A DNA stretch of 64,000 nt from an uncultured Clostridia bacterium (GTDB lineage Bacteria; Bacillota; Clostridia; UMGS1810): positions 1 to 64,000 of the forward strand of contig CAKSTL010000001.1 in the NCBI GenBank assembly GCA_934500875.1, given 5' to 3'. The notes under the pieces are model-generated. The model saw nothing but the letters and a program-made list of their open reading frames with translations, searched no databases and was not told where the DNA came from. The position numbers were made by a program, and so were the translations under genes. Of this stretch, positions 1 through 6,721 are shown piece by piece; within the stretch, counting starts at the first letter, position 1; each line of letters begins with the position of its first letter.

Positions 1-522
1 ATTTGATAAAATTATTTTCAGTTTGCGTTTTCCTCTTGAAAGTTTGGTTTTTATGGTAGATATGTTAATTCCGGTTGCTTTTGAAATATCTTTGAGTTTT
101 TCTCCGAATTTATAATATCTCACAAATATTTCATTATCCGGCTCGCCTAAGCTCATAACAGCGTCCCACACCACACTGTTTAACAAATTTTCTTCAGTTG
201 TCGGTGTTTCGTCCGAAATTTCAATATCATCAAGGCAAGTATAATCTTTTTTCTTATTTAATCTTTTTAACGCAAAATTACGGGCAGCGGCGGCAAGATA
301 TGACCTTACCGTGCCTTTTTTAAGGTCTATGTATTCTGCATTTTTCCAAAGCATAACAAATACATCAGATACTATTTCCTCGATATCCTCCTTCGGAAGC
401 CTGTTTCCGACCATATTATAAAGAACGGTGCCAAGATACGGCGTATAGACCCTGATTGCTTCATCTATCGCATTTCGTTTTCTGTTTTTGAGCTGCATTA
501 TAAGCTTTGTTTCGTCTGCCAT
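1..522 (-). CDS. ECF-type RNA polymerase sigma factor (3' end beyond window)
   Basis: The reading frame from the ATG at 522-520 stays open to base 1, giving 174 codons without a stop, so the gene is truncated by the window edge. The protein begins MADETKLIMQLKNRKR. A sigma region 2 follows at about residues 20-85, with EDIEEIVSDVFVMLWKN and then AAAARNFALKRL. A sigma region 4 helix-turn-helix lies at about residues 120-172, with LKDISKATGINISTIKTKLSRGKRK. Size and architecture fit a sigma-70-family ECF factor, which redirects RNA polymerase to a small regulon, usually partnered by a membrane anti-sigma encoded downstream. That partner would lie outside the window. The ribosome binding site is weak (CAGG). 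A possible autoregulated ECF promoter lies about 55-80 bp upstream. The target regulon cannot be told from this sequence. Confidence 0.85.
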   Translation of the reverse strand, partial: MADETKLIMQLKNRKRNAIDEAIRVYTPYLGTVLYNMVGNRLPKEDIEEIVSDVFVMLWKNAEYIDLKKGTVRSYLAAAARNFALKRLNKKKDYTCLDDIEISDETPTTEENLLNSVVWDAVMSLGEPDNEIFVRYYKFGEKLKDISKATGINISTIKTKLSRGKRKLKIILSN

Positions 523-573
523 TTCAAACCTGCTTTCTTTTGCAAAGTTAAAAGCTTTTAGTCTTTACACTCT

Positions 574-604
574 TATATATCTTAAAAAATTCCAAAAAGT
601 TTCA
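574..604 (-). promoter_or_regulatory. Possible ECF-type promoter of the sigma factor gene
   Basis: On the minus strand a TGAAAC box (599-604) is followed by a T-rich spacer and an AT-rich element around 574-582. This resembles the -35 TGAAAC style of autoregulated ECF sigma promoters more than a housekeeping -35. The -10 is not clear-cut. Confidence 0.35.
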
Positions 605-632
605 CTTTTAAAAAATAAACCGAATATTTTTG

Positions 633-664
633 TACAAAAAAGATGCAAAGCCTTCCTTTGCTCC
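633..664 (-). terminator. Intrinsic terminator, minus strand
   Basis: Stem GCAAAG at 645-650 pairs with CTTTGC at 656-661. On the minus strand a run of six T follows (635-640). It is the last of three similar hairpins met in series by minus-strand transcription. Confidence 0.55.
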
Positions 665-1064
665 GTTGCAAAAATGCCAAACTGTAAAAGCATTCGTGCC
701 GCAGACACTGATTCGCAAAAGGTTGGTAGTGAGCCAAAGGCGTTATGAGTGCGCTTGCAAGCGAATAGCCGACGTGAACGTGACCTTTTGCGAAAAAGGA
801 GGAGCAGCGCAGCGGGTGACTGATTTTTTATGTAAATAAAAAATCGGAACAAGCAAAACTTGCTCCGTTGCAAAAATGCCAAACTGTAAAAGCATTCGTG
901 CCGCAGACACTGATTCGCAAAAGGTTGGTAGTGAGCCAAAGGCGTTATGAGTGCGCTTGCAAGCGAATAGCCGACGTGAACGTGACCTTTTGCGAAAAAG
1001 GAGGAGCAGCGCAGCGGGTGACTGATTTTTTATGTAAATAAAAAATCGGAACAAGCAAAACTTG
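661..1064. repeat. 202-bp unit in two tandem copies
   Basis: Bases 661-862 are repeated at 863-1064 with no difference that I can see. Each unit contains a 12-bp perfect inverted repeat (712-723 with 783-794 in copy 1), an internal 12-bp palindrome CGCTTGCAAGCG (752-763), and at its end the hairpin that also follows the tRNA genes of this window. Part of the unit, from the T-rich tail to the CAGTCACCCGCT stretch, reappears at about 5310-5366 next to tRNA-Glu. This points to a dispersed intergenic element that doubled here. ORFs across it are judged spurious. Confidence 0.85.
836..867 (-). terminator. Terminator hairpin in repeat copy 1
   Basis: The stem CGGAACAAG...CTTGCTCCG (845-867) is followed on the minus strand by ATTTTTT. 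It is identical to the hairpin at 1047-1069. Confidence 0.6.
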
Positions 1065-1072
1065 CTCCGACG
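1037..1072 (-). terminator. Displaced tmRNA terminator, hairpin in repeat copy 2
   Basis: Reading the minus strand, CGTCGGAGCAAG directly follows a CCA at 1073-1075, then the hairpin closes (1047-1069) and a T run follows. The same CCA-CGTCGGAGC junction occurs after tRNA-Gly (4710/4711) and tRNA-Glu (5368/5367). This suggests it was the tmRNA terminator before the 1073-2907 segment was inserted. Confidence 0.65.
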
Positions 1073-1084
1073 TGGTGGAGATGA
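1073..1084 (-). other. Distal att-like copy of the tmRNA 3' end
   Basis: This 12-bp sequence is identical to the last 12 bases of the tmRNA (2908-2919). The partial tmRNA end is followed by the stable-RNA terminator module. Confidence 0.6.
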
Positions 1085-1187
1085 ATTTCATTCTTCAAAT
1101 TTTACATCCAACGTTGTCTCGGTTGTTATAAACTTTTCCAACGTTTAACGCAATAAATTAGTTTCTCGACTTCCCAATATATATTTT

Positions 1188-2870
1188 TTAATAACACTGT
1201 GAACTATACGTACTGCTGTTCTGCAATTGGATATGAACATTATAACCATATTCGGAAAGCATGTGTAACAAATTATTTCCATCTATCAGCGAAATAGGTT
1301 TATCCTTAACAAACTCCCTAGAATCGCTTCCGAAATAACTCGTAGTAACAAGAATTCCCTTCGCAGCCCCCTCGTTAATCATAGTGCCATATAAATCACG
1401 CACTGCCGAAACAGGTACAACTCTATTATACCTTTTCGCTTGGATAACAAACTTCCCACCTCGTATAGGGTCTTGGTCAAAAGCAACAGCATCTACACCG
1501 CCATCACGGCTTGATTGGGTAACCTGAACATTCTGTCCTTCACCTGAAAAATATTTAGAAAATAAATCACGAACTAAATGCTCAAAATCTTCCCAATCCA
1601 TAGTTGCTAAATTTTCACCTGTCCTCAATGTACCAATAATATTCTTAGCTGTTACAAATCGGGCATCATCAGTTTTTAATTCCATAATTGGTTTTATTGG
1701 CACTAACTCGGATAAATTACCTGCATATAATCCCTTTAAATTTTTTATACAGGCATCTACATCAATATTACTAAAATTAATACTCTCAAAATCACTTCGG
1801 CTTATCTGAACAGAAATAACACAAGCACTAAAACTATTTCCTGTGGCTCTATCAATCTTGTCCACCCAGCCATTTAAAACCGCTAACTTGATATTATGCT
1901 TGTAATCATACGACAAGGCTTCATATAAAATTCTCAAAGACACCTGTTTAATTATCGAATCATATAATGTGTCAAATTCTTTTTTATTAAACTCAATTTC
2001 CTTAATCGTTTGAGTGGAGTTCACGTATTTGTAACCCTTAGTCTTACTGATTTTTTCAACGCCGGGAAGTGAAATAGAAATGACAGCAGCACCATCATTC
2101 GGCAAAAATTCAACATTATATTTTATTGTATTCTTAAACGGCAAAAGTGTCCTTTCTAAATTTTTTTGTATCGTACTCGAAACAGCCTTTTGCATCCCAC
2201 GTTCATACCCCATATGTATGTCATCGACCATTTTATTAAACTGAATTATATTCTTCTCTGCCAAAGCCTTTTCGTTGTTGTATTTTTTTAATGCCTCATC
2301 TCTCGTTTGGTCATATTTTGCCTTGGCATCGTTTTTTTCTAAATTATATTTTTCTAACTCCTCAGCATACTGCTTCTGCCATGCAATATACTTTTCCATT
2401 GCGTATCTTTCTTTGAACTCACGCTCTGTTCTTAAACCCCTGAAAATAAATTCAAAAAAGTTTTTTCTTGGTACACTATACATTTTTTGAAAATCTTGCA
2501 ATGCCATAATCGTGGGAGGGGTTTTATAAAACTTAAATTCCATATATGAAAAATCCGGATAGGTAAATTCCTTTTTTTCACTCTCCCAATCTATAATATA
2601 TTTCTTTGACAGGGCAGAAGAAAAAATAGTACGGTATTCTTGAATTTGATGCAGAACAGAGGAGTTTAACGACTCAGCTCTGCACTTCAAACCCTCTACT
2701 ATTCTCAGTTCTTCTTCCCTTGCTCTTTGCACCGCTTCCTGCTTATCCCAAAGAGCTGTTTGTTGTTGAATTTTTAAATTTAAATCCGCAATGGTGTTTG
2801 CCTTAATTGTTTTTGTTTTATTGAGATACGAATTTACAATTGTCCGTGAATAGCAATATGCTGATGACAT
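1188..2870 (-). CDS. Mrr-type (type IV-like) restriction endonuclease
   Basis: 560 aa. The N-terminal part (about residues 15-75 and 160-235) is charged, helical and probably coiled coil. The C-terminal domain (about 422-540) has the Mrr/PD-(D/E)xK layout: helix WEDFEHLVRDLF, then DGGVD at 456-460, then QAKRY with Gln477 and Lys479, the QxK variant typical of Mrr-like nucleases. A RecB/Mrr-like tail with GILVTTSYFGSDS follows. Mrr-type enzymes cleave modified foreign DNA and act alone, which fits the absence of a methyltransferase or specificity subunit nearby. A good ribosome binding site (GGGAGG) lies 7-8 bases before the ATG at 2870. The gene is the sole cargo of the island bounded by tmRNA 3' end repeats and looks more AT-rich than its neighbours, so horizontal acquisition is likely. 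The substrate is unknown. Confidence 0.8.
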   Translation of the reverse strand: MSSAYCYSRTIVNSYLNKTKTIKANTIADLNLKIQQQTALWDKQEAVQRAREEELRIVEGLKCRAESLNSSVLHQIQEYRTIFSSALSKKYIIDWESEKKEFTYPDFSYMEFKFYKTPPTIMALQDFQKMYSVPRKNFFEFIFRGLRTEREFKERYAMEKYIAWQKQYAEELEKYNLEKNDAKAKYDQTRDEALKKYNNEKALAEKNIIQFNKMVDDIHMGYERGMQKAVSSTIQKNLERTLLPFKNTIKYNVEFLPNDGAAVISISLPGVEKISKTKGYKYVNSTQTIKEIEFNKKEFDTLYDSIIKQVSLRILYEALSYDYKHNIKLAVLNGWVDKIDRATGNSFSACVISVQISRSDFESINFSNIDVDACIKNLKGLYAGNLSELVPIKPIMELKTDDARFVTAKNIIGTLRTGENLATMDWEDFEHLVRDLFSKYFSGEGQNVQVTQSSRDGGVDAVAFDQDPIRGGKFVIQAKRYNRVVPVSAVRDLYGTMINEGAAKGILVTTSYFGSDSREFVKDKPISLIDGNNLLHMLSEYGYNVHIQLQNSSTYSSQCY

Positions 2871-2907
2871 ATCTGCCTCCCTGTTTTATTGCAAATATAA
2901 GCATAAT

Positions 2908-3260
2908 TGGTGGAGATGAGGAGAATCGAACTCCTGTCCGAAAACCTATTCGCCAAAGGCTCTCCGAGTGCAGTTTGTGATTAAAATTCCCTTATAAAAA
3001 AGTGCACAAACACGCTTTTAAACAAGGTAGCTCTATTGTCCGTGATGCGCTATAGAGCATTACACATTCACGTTCACCGCAAAAGATGACACCCTTATCT
3101 TCGGAATGCGGTAATTCCAAAGAAGGATGGCTGCCTTTAATTAGGCAGCGTAAGCTAAATTATCGTTAGCGTTTATATTTAAAATTCGGGATTTTTAAGC
3201 GGTTCCCGCCGCTACTCGCTCCTTCGGGTGCAAAATCCCCGTCGAAACCATTGCATCCCC
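2908..3260 (-). ncRNA. ssrA: Transfer-messenger RNA (tmRNA)
   Basis: The minus strand starts GGGGATGCAATGGTTTCGAC and ends with a T-arm-like GGTTCGA-type region and CATCTCCACCA, so the 5' GGGGATG pairs with the 3' CATCTCC as an acceptor stem. The tag reading frame at 3141-3170 encodes ANDNLAYAA followed by TAA, the usual clostridial proteolysis tag. tmRNA rescues ribosomes stalled on broken messages and tags the product for ClpXP-type degradation. The encoded CCA end coincides with one copy of a 12-bp repeat bounding the adjacent island. A promoter is visible at 3274-3302. Confidence 0.95.
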
Positions 3261-3273
3261 ATACTGCATAAAA

Positions 3274-3302
3274 ATTTTATCACATTTTTTCAAAAAAGTC
3301 AA
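3274..3302 (-). promoter_or_regulatory. tmRNA promoter
   Basis: The -35 TTGACT (3297-3302), a 17-bp spacer and the -10 TAAAAT (3274-3279) lie just upstream of the tmRNA 5' end. Confidence 0.75.
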
Positions 3303-3360
3303 CATTGCAAACAGCGATTTCAAACATTATTATTTCCATATTTGTATTATTTTATACAAC

Positions 3361-3400
3361 AAAAAATCCCGTCTTTTTATAAAACGGTAAGACGGGATCC
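3361..3400 (-). terminator. Terminator of rpsF-ssb-rpsR operon
   Basis: The stem GATCCCGTCTT...AAGACGGGAT on the minus strand is followed by TTTTTT, just after the rpsR stop. Confidence 0.85.
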
Positions 3401-3404
3401 AAAA

Positions 3405-3641
3405 TTATTCAGATATATAAGGCAAAAGTGCAATATGTCTTGCTCTTTTTATAGCCTGTGTAAGCTGTCTTTGATGCTTTGCGCAGTTTCCGTTAATTCT
3501 TCTGGGAAGAATTTTCGCTCTTTCGGAAATATATTTGCGAAGCTTTGCAACGTCTTTGTAATCTATTTCCTCAACTTTATCTGCACAAAAAGCACAAACT
3601 TTCTTTTTGGGTTTTTTGCGGTAAGCTCTTTCTTCAGCCAT
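3405..3641 (-). CDS. rpsR: Ribosomal protein bS18
   Basis: 78 aa, a normal length. It is a small-subunit protein that binds 16S rRNA as a heterodimer with bS6. The body RKYISERAKILPRRINGNCAK is the family core. CAFC near residue 16, together with further cysteines, suggests the zinc-binding (C+) form of S18. It is the last gene of the rpsF-ssb-rpsR operon, followed by a clear terminator. Confidence 0.97.
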   Translation of the reverse strand: MAEERAYRKKPKKKVCAFCADKVEEIDYKDVAKLRKYISERAKILPRRINGNCAKHQRQLTQAIKRARHIALLPYISE

Positions 3642-3672
3642 TTTTTAAACCTCCTTTATTATTCAACACAAT

Positions 3673-4098
3673 TTAAAACGGCAAATCGTCGTCGGCCGGA
3701 GTGGGCATAAAATCATCATTTATACCGAAGGAAGCAGTGTTGTTATCGGTATTAGCGGACGAACTTTCCGAAGAAGCGGAAGATGAATTTTTGCTGTCTG
3801 CAAAATAAGCTTCGTCAACGGTAACGTCAGTTGTATAATGCGTCTGACCGTCCTTTTCGTACCTTCCTGTTGTAAGCGAGCCTACAACTCCAATCATTCT
3901 GCCTTTTGTAAAATACTTCGAGATAAACTCCGCAGTCTGCCTCCACGCAACGCAATTAATAAAATCTGCCGTTTGCTGCCCTTCTCTGGCAAAACGTCTG
4001 TTAACCGCTACAGAAAACGAACACACGCTTACGCCCGATGGGGTGGTCCTCAATTCAGGGTCCCTGGTAAGTCTGCCAAGCAAAATTACTTTGTTCAT
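3673..4098 (-). CDS. ssb: Single-stranded DNA-binding protein
   Basis: 141 aa. The OB-fold domain (about 1-105) begins MNKVILLGRLTRDPELR and contains the canonical NCVAWRQTAEFISKYFTKG stretch. A low-complexity Ser/Asn linker follows, and the acidic C-terminal tip DDDLPF recruits replication and repair partners. It coats ssDNA during replication, recombination and repair. It lies between rpsF and rpsR in the order standard for Firmicutes. Confidence 0.97.
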   Translation of the reverse strand: MNKVILLGRLTRDPELRTTPSGVSVCSFSVAVNRRFAREGQQTADFINCVAWRQTAEFISKYFTKGRMIGVVGSLTTGRYEKDGQTHYTTDVTVDEAYFADSKNSSSASSESSSANTDNNTASFGINDDFMPTPADDDLPF

Positions 4099-4118
4099 TG
4101 TTAAGTCACCAACTTTAC

Positions 4119-4409
4119 TTATTTTTTAATGGTAATCGTTCTTAAAATACCGTCAGTGATGTTGTAAACTCTATCCAACTCTTTAATGAACTCAGGTTCA
4201 GCAGTGAAATTGATAAGGGTGTAATACCCTTCGGTTCTGTCTTCGATAGGATATGCAAGACGTCTTTTGCCCCAATCCTCAACAGCAATCTCAGTGCCTG
4301 CCTTTTCAATCATAGTCTTGAATTTCTCGACTACGCCTGCAACGCTTTCCTCACCGATGCTTGTGTCAACAACAAAGATTGTTTCATACTTGTTTGTAAT
4401 TTTTTCCAT
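4119..4409 (-). CDS. rpsF: Ribosomal protein bS6
   Basis: 96 aa starting MEKITNKYETIFVVD. The ferredoxin-like S6 fold partners S18 on the 30S platform; the DWGKRRLAYPIEDRTEGYY stretch is characteristic. I chose the ATG at 4409 because GGGAGGTGA (4418-4426) is then correctly spaced. The in-frame GTG at 4421 overlaps that ribosome binding site and is not a credible start. First gene of the operon. Confidence 0.95.
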   Translation of the reverse strand: MEKITNKYETIFVVDTSIGEESVAGVVEKFKTMIEKAGTEIAVEDWGKRRLAYPIEDRTEGYYTLINFTAEPEFIKELDRVYNITDGILRTITIKK

Positions 4410-4493
4410 CGTAAATGTCACCTCCCTTTGGACTTTGGCCCTTAAATCAGTTTTAAGAGCAAGGATATGCCAACAAAAACCATTAGCTATTAT

Positions 4494-4522
4494 ATTTTAC
4501 ACTATTTTAAAACGATTGTCAA
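4494..4522 (-). promoter_or_regulatory. Promoter of rpsF operon
   Basis: TTGACA (4517-4522), 17-bp spacer, TAAAAT (4494-4499). It gives a leader of about 75 nt, long enough to hold an S6:S18 autoregulatory structure, although I could not establish one. Confidence 0.8.
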
Positions 4523-4581
4523 TATATTTTACAAATTTTTCTTATATTTTCGGCGCACTAAAAATAAATTTAAAAAAGATA

Positions 4582-4610
4582 TTGAAATTTTTATTAAACG
4601 GTGGTATAAT
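4582..4610 (+). promoter_or_regulatory. tRNA-Gly promoter
   Basis: TTGAAA (4582-4587), 17-bp spacer, extended TGGTATAAT with the -10 at 4605-4610. Confidence 0.75.
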
Positions 4611-4636
4611 ACCCGTTGTAAAATTTTTATGGATAT

Positions 4637-4710
4637 GCAGGCATAGTTTAACGGTAAAACTGCGGCTTCCCAAGCCGCCGTTGCGGGTTCGACTCCCGTT
4701 GCCTGCTCCA
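4637..4710 (+). tRNA. tRNA-Gly (anticodon CCC)
   Basis: The acceptor GCAGGCA pairs with TGCCTGC, the discriminator is T and CCA is encoded. The anticodon stem GCGGC/GCCGC encloses the loop TTCCCAA, so the anticodon is CCC, reading GGG. The T-arm GCGGG TTCGACT CCCGT is regular. Confidence 0.93.
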
Positions 4711-4743
4711 CGTCGGAGCAAGTTTCGCTTGTTCCGATTTTTT
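4711..4743 (+). terminator. tRNA-Gly terminator
   Basis: The hairpin CGGAGCAAG...CTTGTTCCG is followed by ATTTTTTT directly after the CCA. It belongs to the same terminator family as those behind tmRNA and tRNA-Glu. Confidence 0.85.
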
Positions 4744-4848
4744 TATTTACATAAAAAATGCCGGGAACGCTTCTATAACTGCGTCAATCAGCGTAATCCG
4801 AATTGGTAAAAACGGAAATTCGGCATTAAAAACAAGACAGAGAATACA

Positions 4849-5259
4849 CTAAAGTATTGAGTAAACCGTCTTTATAAAAAATACTCCCGCCGATTTTGTA
4901 AGATTGTTTATAACCCTTCTGCCCTTAAAGTGATTTTTAAGCGCCGTATAAGTTGAATTGTTATCGTTTGTACAGCTTATATATGTGCGCATAAGTTTTT
5001 CAAATTCTTTTTTGCCGATATCCGCAAAAACCTTTTCAACAGATAAATTTCCTTCCGTAAGCGTTCCGCTTTTGTCAAGACACACAGTATCGCAATGCGC
5101 CGGATTTTCAAGAGAGTGCAGTTTGTGCACCAGAACCTGCTTTTTTGAAAGTCTTATTACACCGGCGGCAAATCCTATGCTGATAAGCAAAACAAGCCCT
5201 TTCGCAAGCATTTCGAGGAGTCCTGCCGAGGTTGAAACAACAACCTTGCCAATCGGCAT
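4849..5259 (-). pseudogene. Relic of a cation-transporting P-type ATPase
   Basis: 136 codons that join two separated parts of an MgtA/PMA/Ca2+-type ATPase. The first part is the segment before and including the phosphorylation site (GLVLLISIGFAAGVIRLSKK, then LDKSGTLTEG with the phosphorylated Asp). It then jumps to GRRVINNLTKSAGVFFIKTVYSIL, which in such pumps lies after the hinge, at the start of the C-terminal membrane helices. The ATP-binding domain between them is missing, as are the N-terminal actuator and helices. An internal deletion plus 5' loss explains this. It cannot be a functional pump. Confidence 0.75.
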
Positions 5260-5330
5260 ACCTTTTTGTCAATCATCTTTTCTGCCGTTCCGCCAAGGAG
5301 GAAGCATTGGAGCGGGTGACTGATTTTTTA

Positions 5331-5367
5331 TATAAAAAATCGGAGCAAAGCGAACTTTGCTCCGACG
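5331..5367 (-). terminator. tRNA-Glu terminator
   Basis: The minus strand reads CGTCGGAGCAAAG...CTTTGCTCCG and then ATTTTTTAT, immediately after the encoded CCA. About 30 bp downstream matches the 202-bp repeat unit at 661-1064. Confidence 0.85.
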
Positions 5368-5442
5368 TGGTGACCCCTACGGGATTCGAACCCATGTTAT
5401 CGCCGTGAAAGGGCGGTGTCTTAACCACTTGACCAAGGGGCC
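5368..5442 (-). tRNA. tRNA-Glu (anticodon TTC)
   Basis: The minus strand runs from GGCCCCTTGGTCAAG to AGGGGTCACCA. The anticodon loop CTTTCAC gives anticodon TTC. The T-arm TTCGAAT and the acceptor are regular. One blemish: the first anticodon-stem pair is C-A (stem CCGCC against GGCGA), where most tRNA-Glu have C-G. Confidence 0.93.
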
Positions 5443-5461
5443 GTAAAAATAAGGCTCTGTT

Positions 5462-5491
5462 ATTGTACCATATAAAGATCATATTTGTCAA
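5462..5491 (-). promoter_or_regulatory. tRNA-Glu promoter
   Basis: TTGACA (5486-5491), 18-bp spacer, TACAAT (5462-5467). Confidence 0.75.
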
Positions 5492-5549
5492 CAGTTTTTT
5501 TGTATAAACCGTAAAATTAAAAAAAATTTTCAAAATTTTATAAAAATCA

Positions 5550-5578
5550 TTGACAAATAGGAAAAACAGTGATAACAT
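5550..5578 (+). promoter_or_regulatory. Promoter of leader ORF-cysK-rrf2
   Basis: TTGACA (5550-5555), 17-bp spacer, TAACAT (5573-5578). Transcription would start about 40 nt before the leader ORF. Confidence 0.7.
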
Positions 5579-5626
5579 ATTAAACAGATAGGTTTTATGT
5601 GTAATCATTATGCGGAGGTGTTTTTA

Positions 5627-5689
5627 ATGAAATTTTTGCAGTTTCATTTTTCACATATATACCCCGTCGGCGCAAAGGATATATGTTGA
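5627..5689 (+). CDS. Candidate 20-codon leader peptide upstream of cysK
   Basis: A strong ribosome binding site (GGAGGTG, 5614-5620) is spaced 6 nt from an ATG. The ORF ends ...YPVGAKDIC-stop, so Cys is the last sense codon. The coding stretch overlaps an inverted repeat: ACATATAT (about 5653-5660) with ATATATGT (5679-5686). The position between promoter and cysK, the good initiation signals and a cysteine codon directly before the stop fit a translation-dependent leader sensing cysteine supply. That role is inference. No intrinsic terminator separates it from cysK, so any control would act on cysK initiation or through Rho. Confidence 0.55.
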   Translation: MKFLQFHFSHIYPVGAKDIC

Positions 5690-5751
5690 TATAAAAAATG
5701 CTTTATGTTTGGAAATTAATTTATAATAAAAATTTTAAGGAGCGATATTTT

Positions 5752-6684
5752 ATGAAAGTTTATGAAAAAATTACTGATTTGATTGGAAATACTCCGCTTT
5801 TAGAGCTTAAAAACTATGAGAATAAGAAAAATCTTTCGGCAAAAATTTATGCCAAGCTTGAATACTTTAATCCTGCTGGAAGCGTAAAAGACAGAATTGC
5901 AAAAAAGATGCTTGGCGAGGCTGAAAAAAGCGGCGCTTTAAAACCCGACTCGGTTATTATTGAACCGACAAGCGGAAATACCGGTATAGGTCTTGCGGCG
6001 GTTGCAGCGTCAAGAGGATATAAAACAATTCTTACAATGCCCGAAACCATGAGTGTTGAAAGAAGAAATCTTTTGAAGGCATACGGTGCGCAAATCGTTC
6101 TTACCGAGGGCGCAAAGGGTATGAAGGGCGCAATCGAAAAGGCAAAAGAAATTGCCGATTCCACACCACACAGCTTTATTCCCGGTCAGTTTACCAATAT
6201 GGCAAACCCTGCGGCGCACGTTGAAACAACAGGTCCCGAAATATGGGAGGACACCGACGGCAAGGTTGATATTTTTGTCGCAGGAGTCGGCACCGGCGGA
6301 ACACTTTCGGGCGTCGGCAAATATTTGAAATCAAAAAATCCGAATGTGAAAATCGTTGCGGTTGAGCCTGCAACATCACCCGTTTTGTCAAAAGGCGTTG
6401 CAGGTCCTCACAAAATTCAGGGTATCGGCGCAGGATTTATTCCTGACACGCTTGATACAAAAATTTATGATGAAATTATTCCCGTTGAAAACGAGGACGC
6501 TTTTGAAACAGGCAGATTTATTGCACGAAACGAGGGTGTGCTTGTGGGAATTTCGTCGGGCGCAGCGCTCTATGCGGCAACGGTGCTTGCAAAACGCAGC
6601 GAAAACAAAGGAAAAATAATTGTTGCGCTTCTTCCCGACACCGGCGACAGATATCTGTCAACGCCTATGTTCTCAGAAGAATAA
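5752..6684 (+). CDS. cysK: Cysteine synthase A (O-acetylserine sulfhydrylase)
   Basis: 310 aa, the usual CysK length. A PLP enzyme that makes L-cysteine from O-acetylserine and sulfide in the cytoplasm. The PLP lysine is Lys46 in GSVKDR. The substrate loop TSGNTGIGLA, the phosphate-binding loop GVGTGGTLSGVG and the GISSGAA motif near the C-terminus are all intact. I chose the ATG at 5752 because AAGGAGCG (5737-5744) precedes it; the upstream in-frame start at 5698 has no ribosome binding site. It is co-transcribed with the Rrf2 regulator 37 bp downstream, and both follow the leader ORF. Confidence 0.95.
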   Translation: MKVYEKITDLIGNTPLLELKNYENKKNLSAKIYAKLEYFNPAGSVKDRIAKKMLGEAEKSGALKPDSVIIEPTSGNTGIGLAAVAASRGYKTILTMPETMSVERRNLLKAYGAQIVLTEGAKGMKGAIEKAKEIADSTPHSFIPGQFTNMANPAAHVETTGPEIWEDTDGKVDIFVAGVGTGGTLSGVGKYLKSKNPNVKIVAVEPATSPVLSKGVAGPHKIQGIGAGFIPDTLDTKIYDEIIPVENEDAFETGRFIARNEGVLVGISSGAALYAATVLAKRSENKGKIIVALLPDTGDRYLSTPMFSEE

Positions 6685-6721
6685 TTTTATAAGGATAGTA
6701 TAATAAATTGAGGTGCGAAGG

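Larger units (their letters stand above)
1073..2907. mobile_element. 1.8-kb island inserted at the tmRNA 3' end
   Basis: A 12-bp direct repeat, TCATCTCCACCA read on the minus strand, is present both as the genuine 3' end of the tmRNA (2908-2919) and as a second copy at 1073-1084. The second copy is followed directly by the CGTCGGAGC terminator module that normally abuts stable RNA genes here. The 1835 bp between the copies holds only the restriction endonuclease gene. tmRNA 3' ends are classic integration sites for tyrosine-recombinase elements. No integrase is present, so this is either a cargo remnant or an element mobilised in trans. The insertion history is inference; the repeat and the junction are directly visible. 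Confidence 0.6.

Noticed and set aside
488..1054. Several overlapping ORFs of 69-124 codons on both strands
   Set aside because: They lie in the 202-bp tandem repeat, read through its inverted repeats and terminators, lack ribosome binding sites and repeat the same peptide twice.
661..1064. CRISPR array
   Set aside because: Only two long (202-bp) identical units with no unique spacers and no cas genes.
4119..4421. GTG 4421 as rpsF start
   Set aside because: It overlaps the GGAGGTGA ribosome binding site of the ATG at 4409.
5500..5751. T-box or S-box leader in front of cysK
   Set aside because: Too short, and no T-box sequence, specifier hairpin or terminator/antiterminator pair is visible; a leader ORF is present instead.
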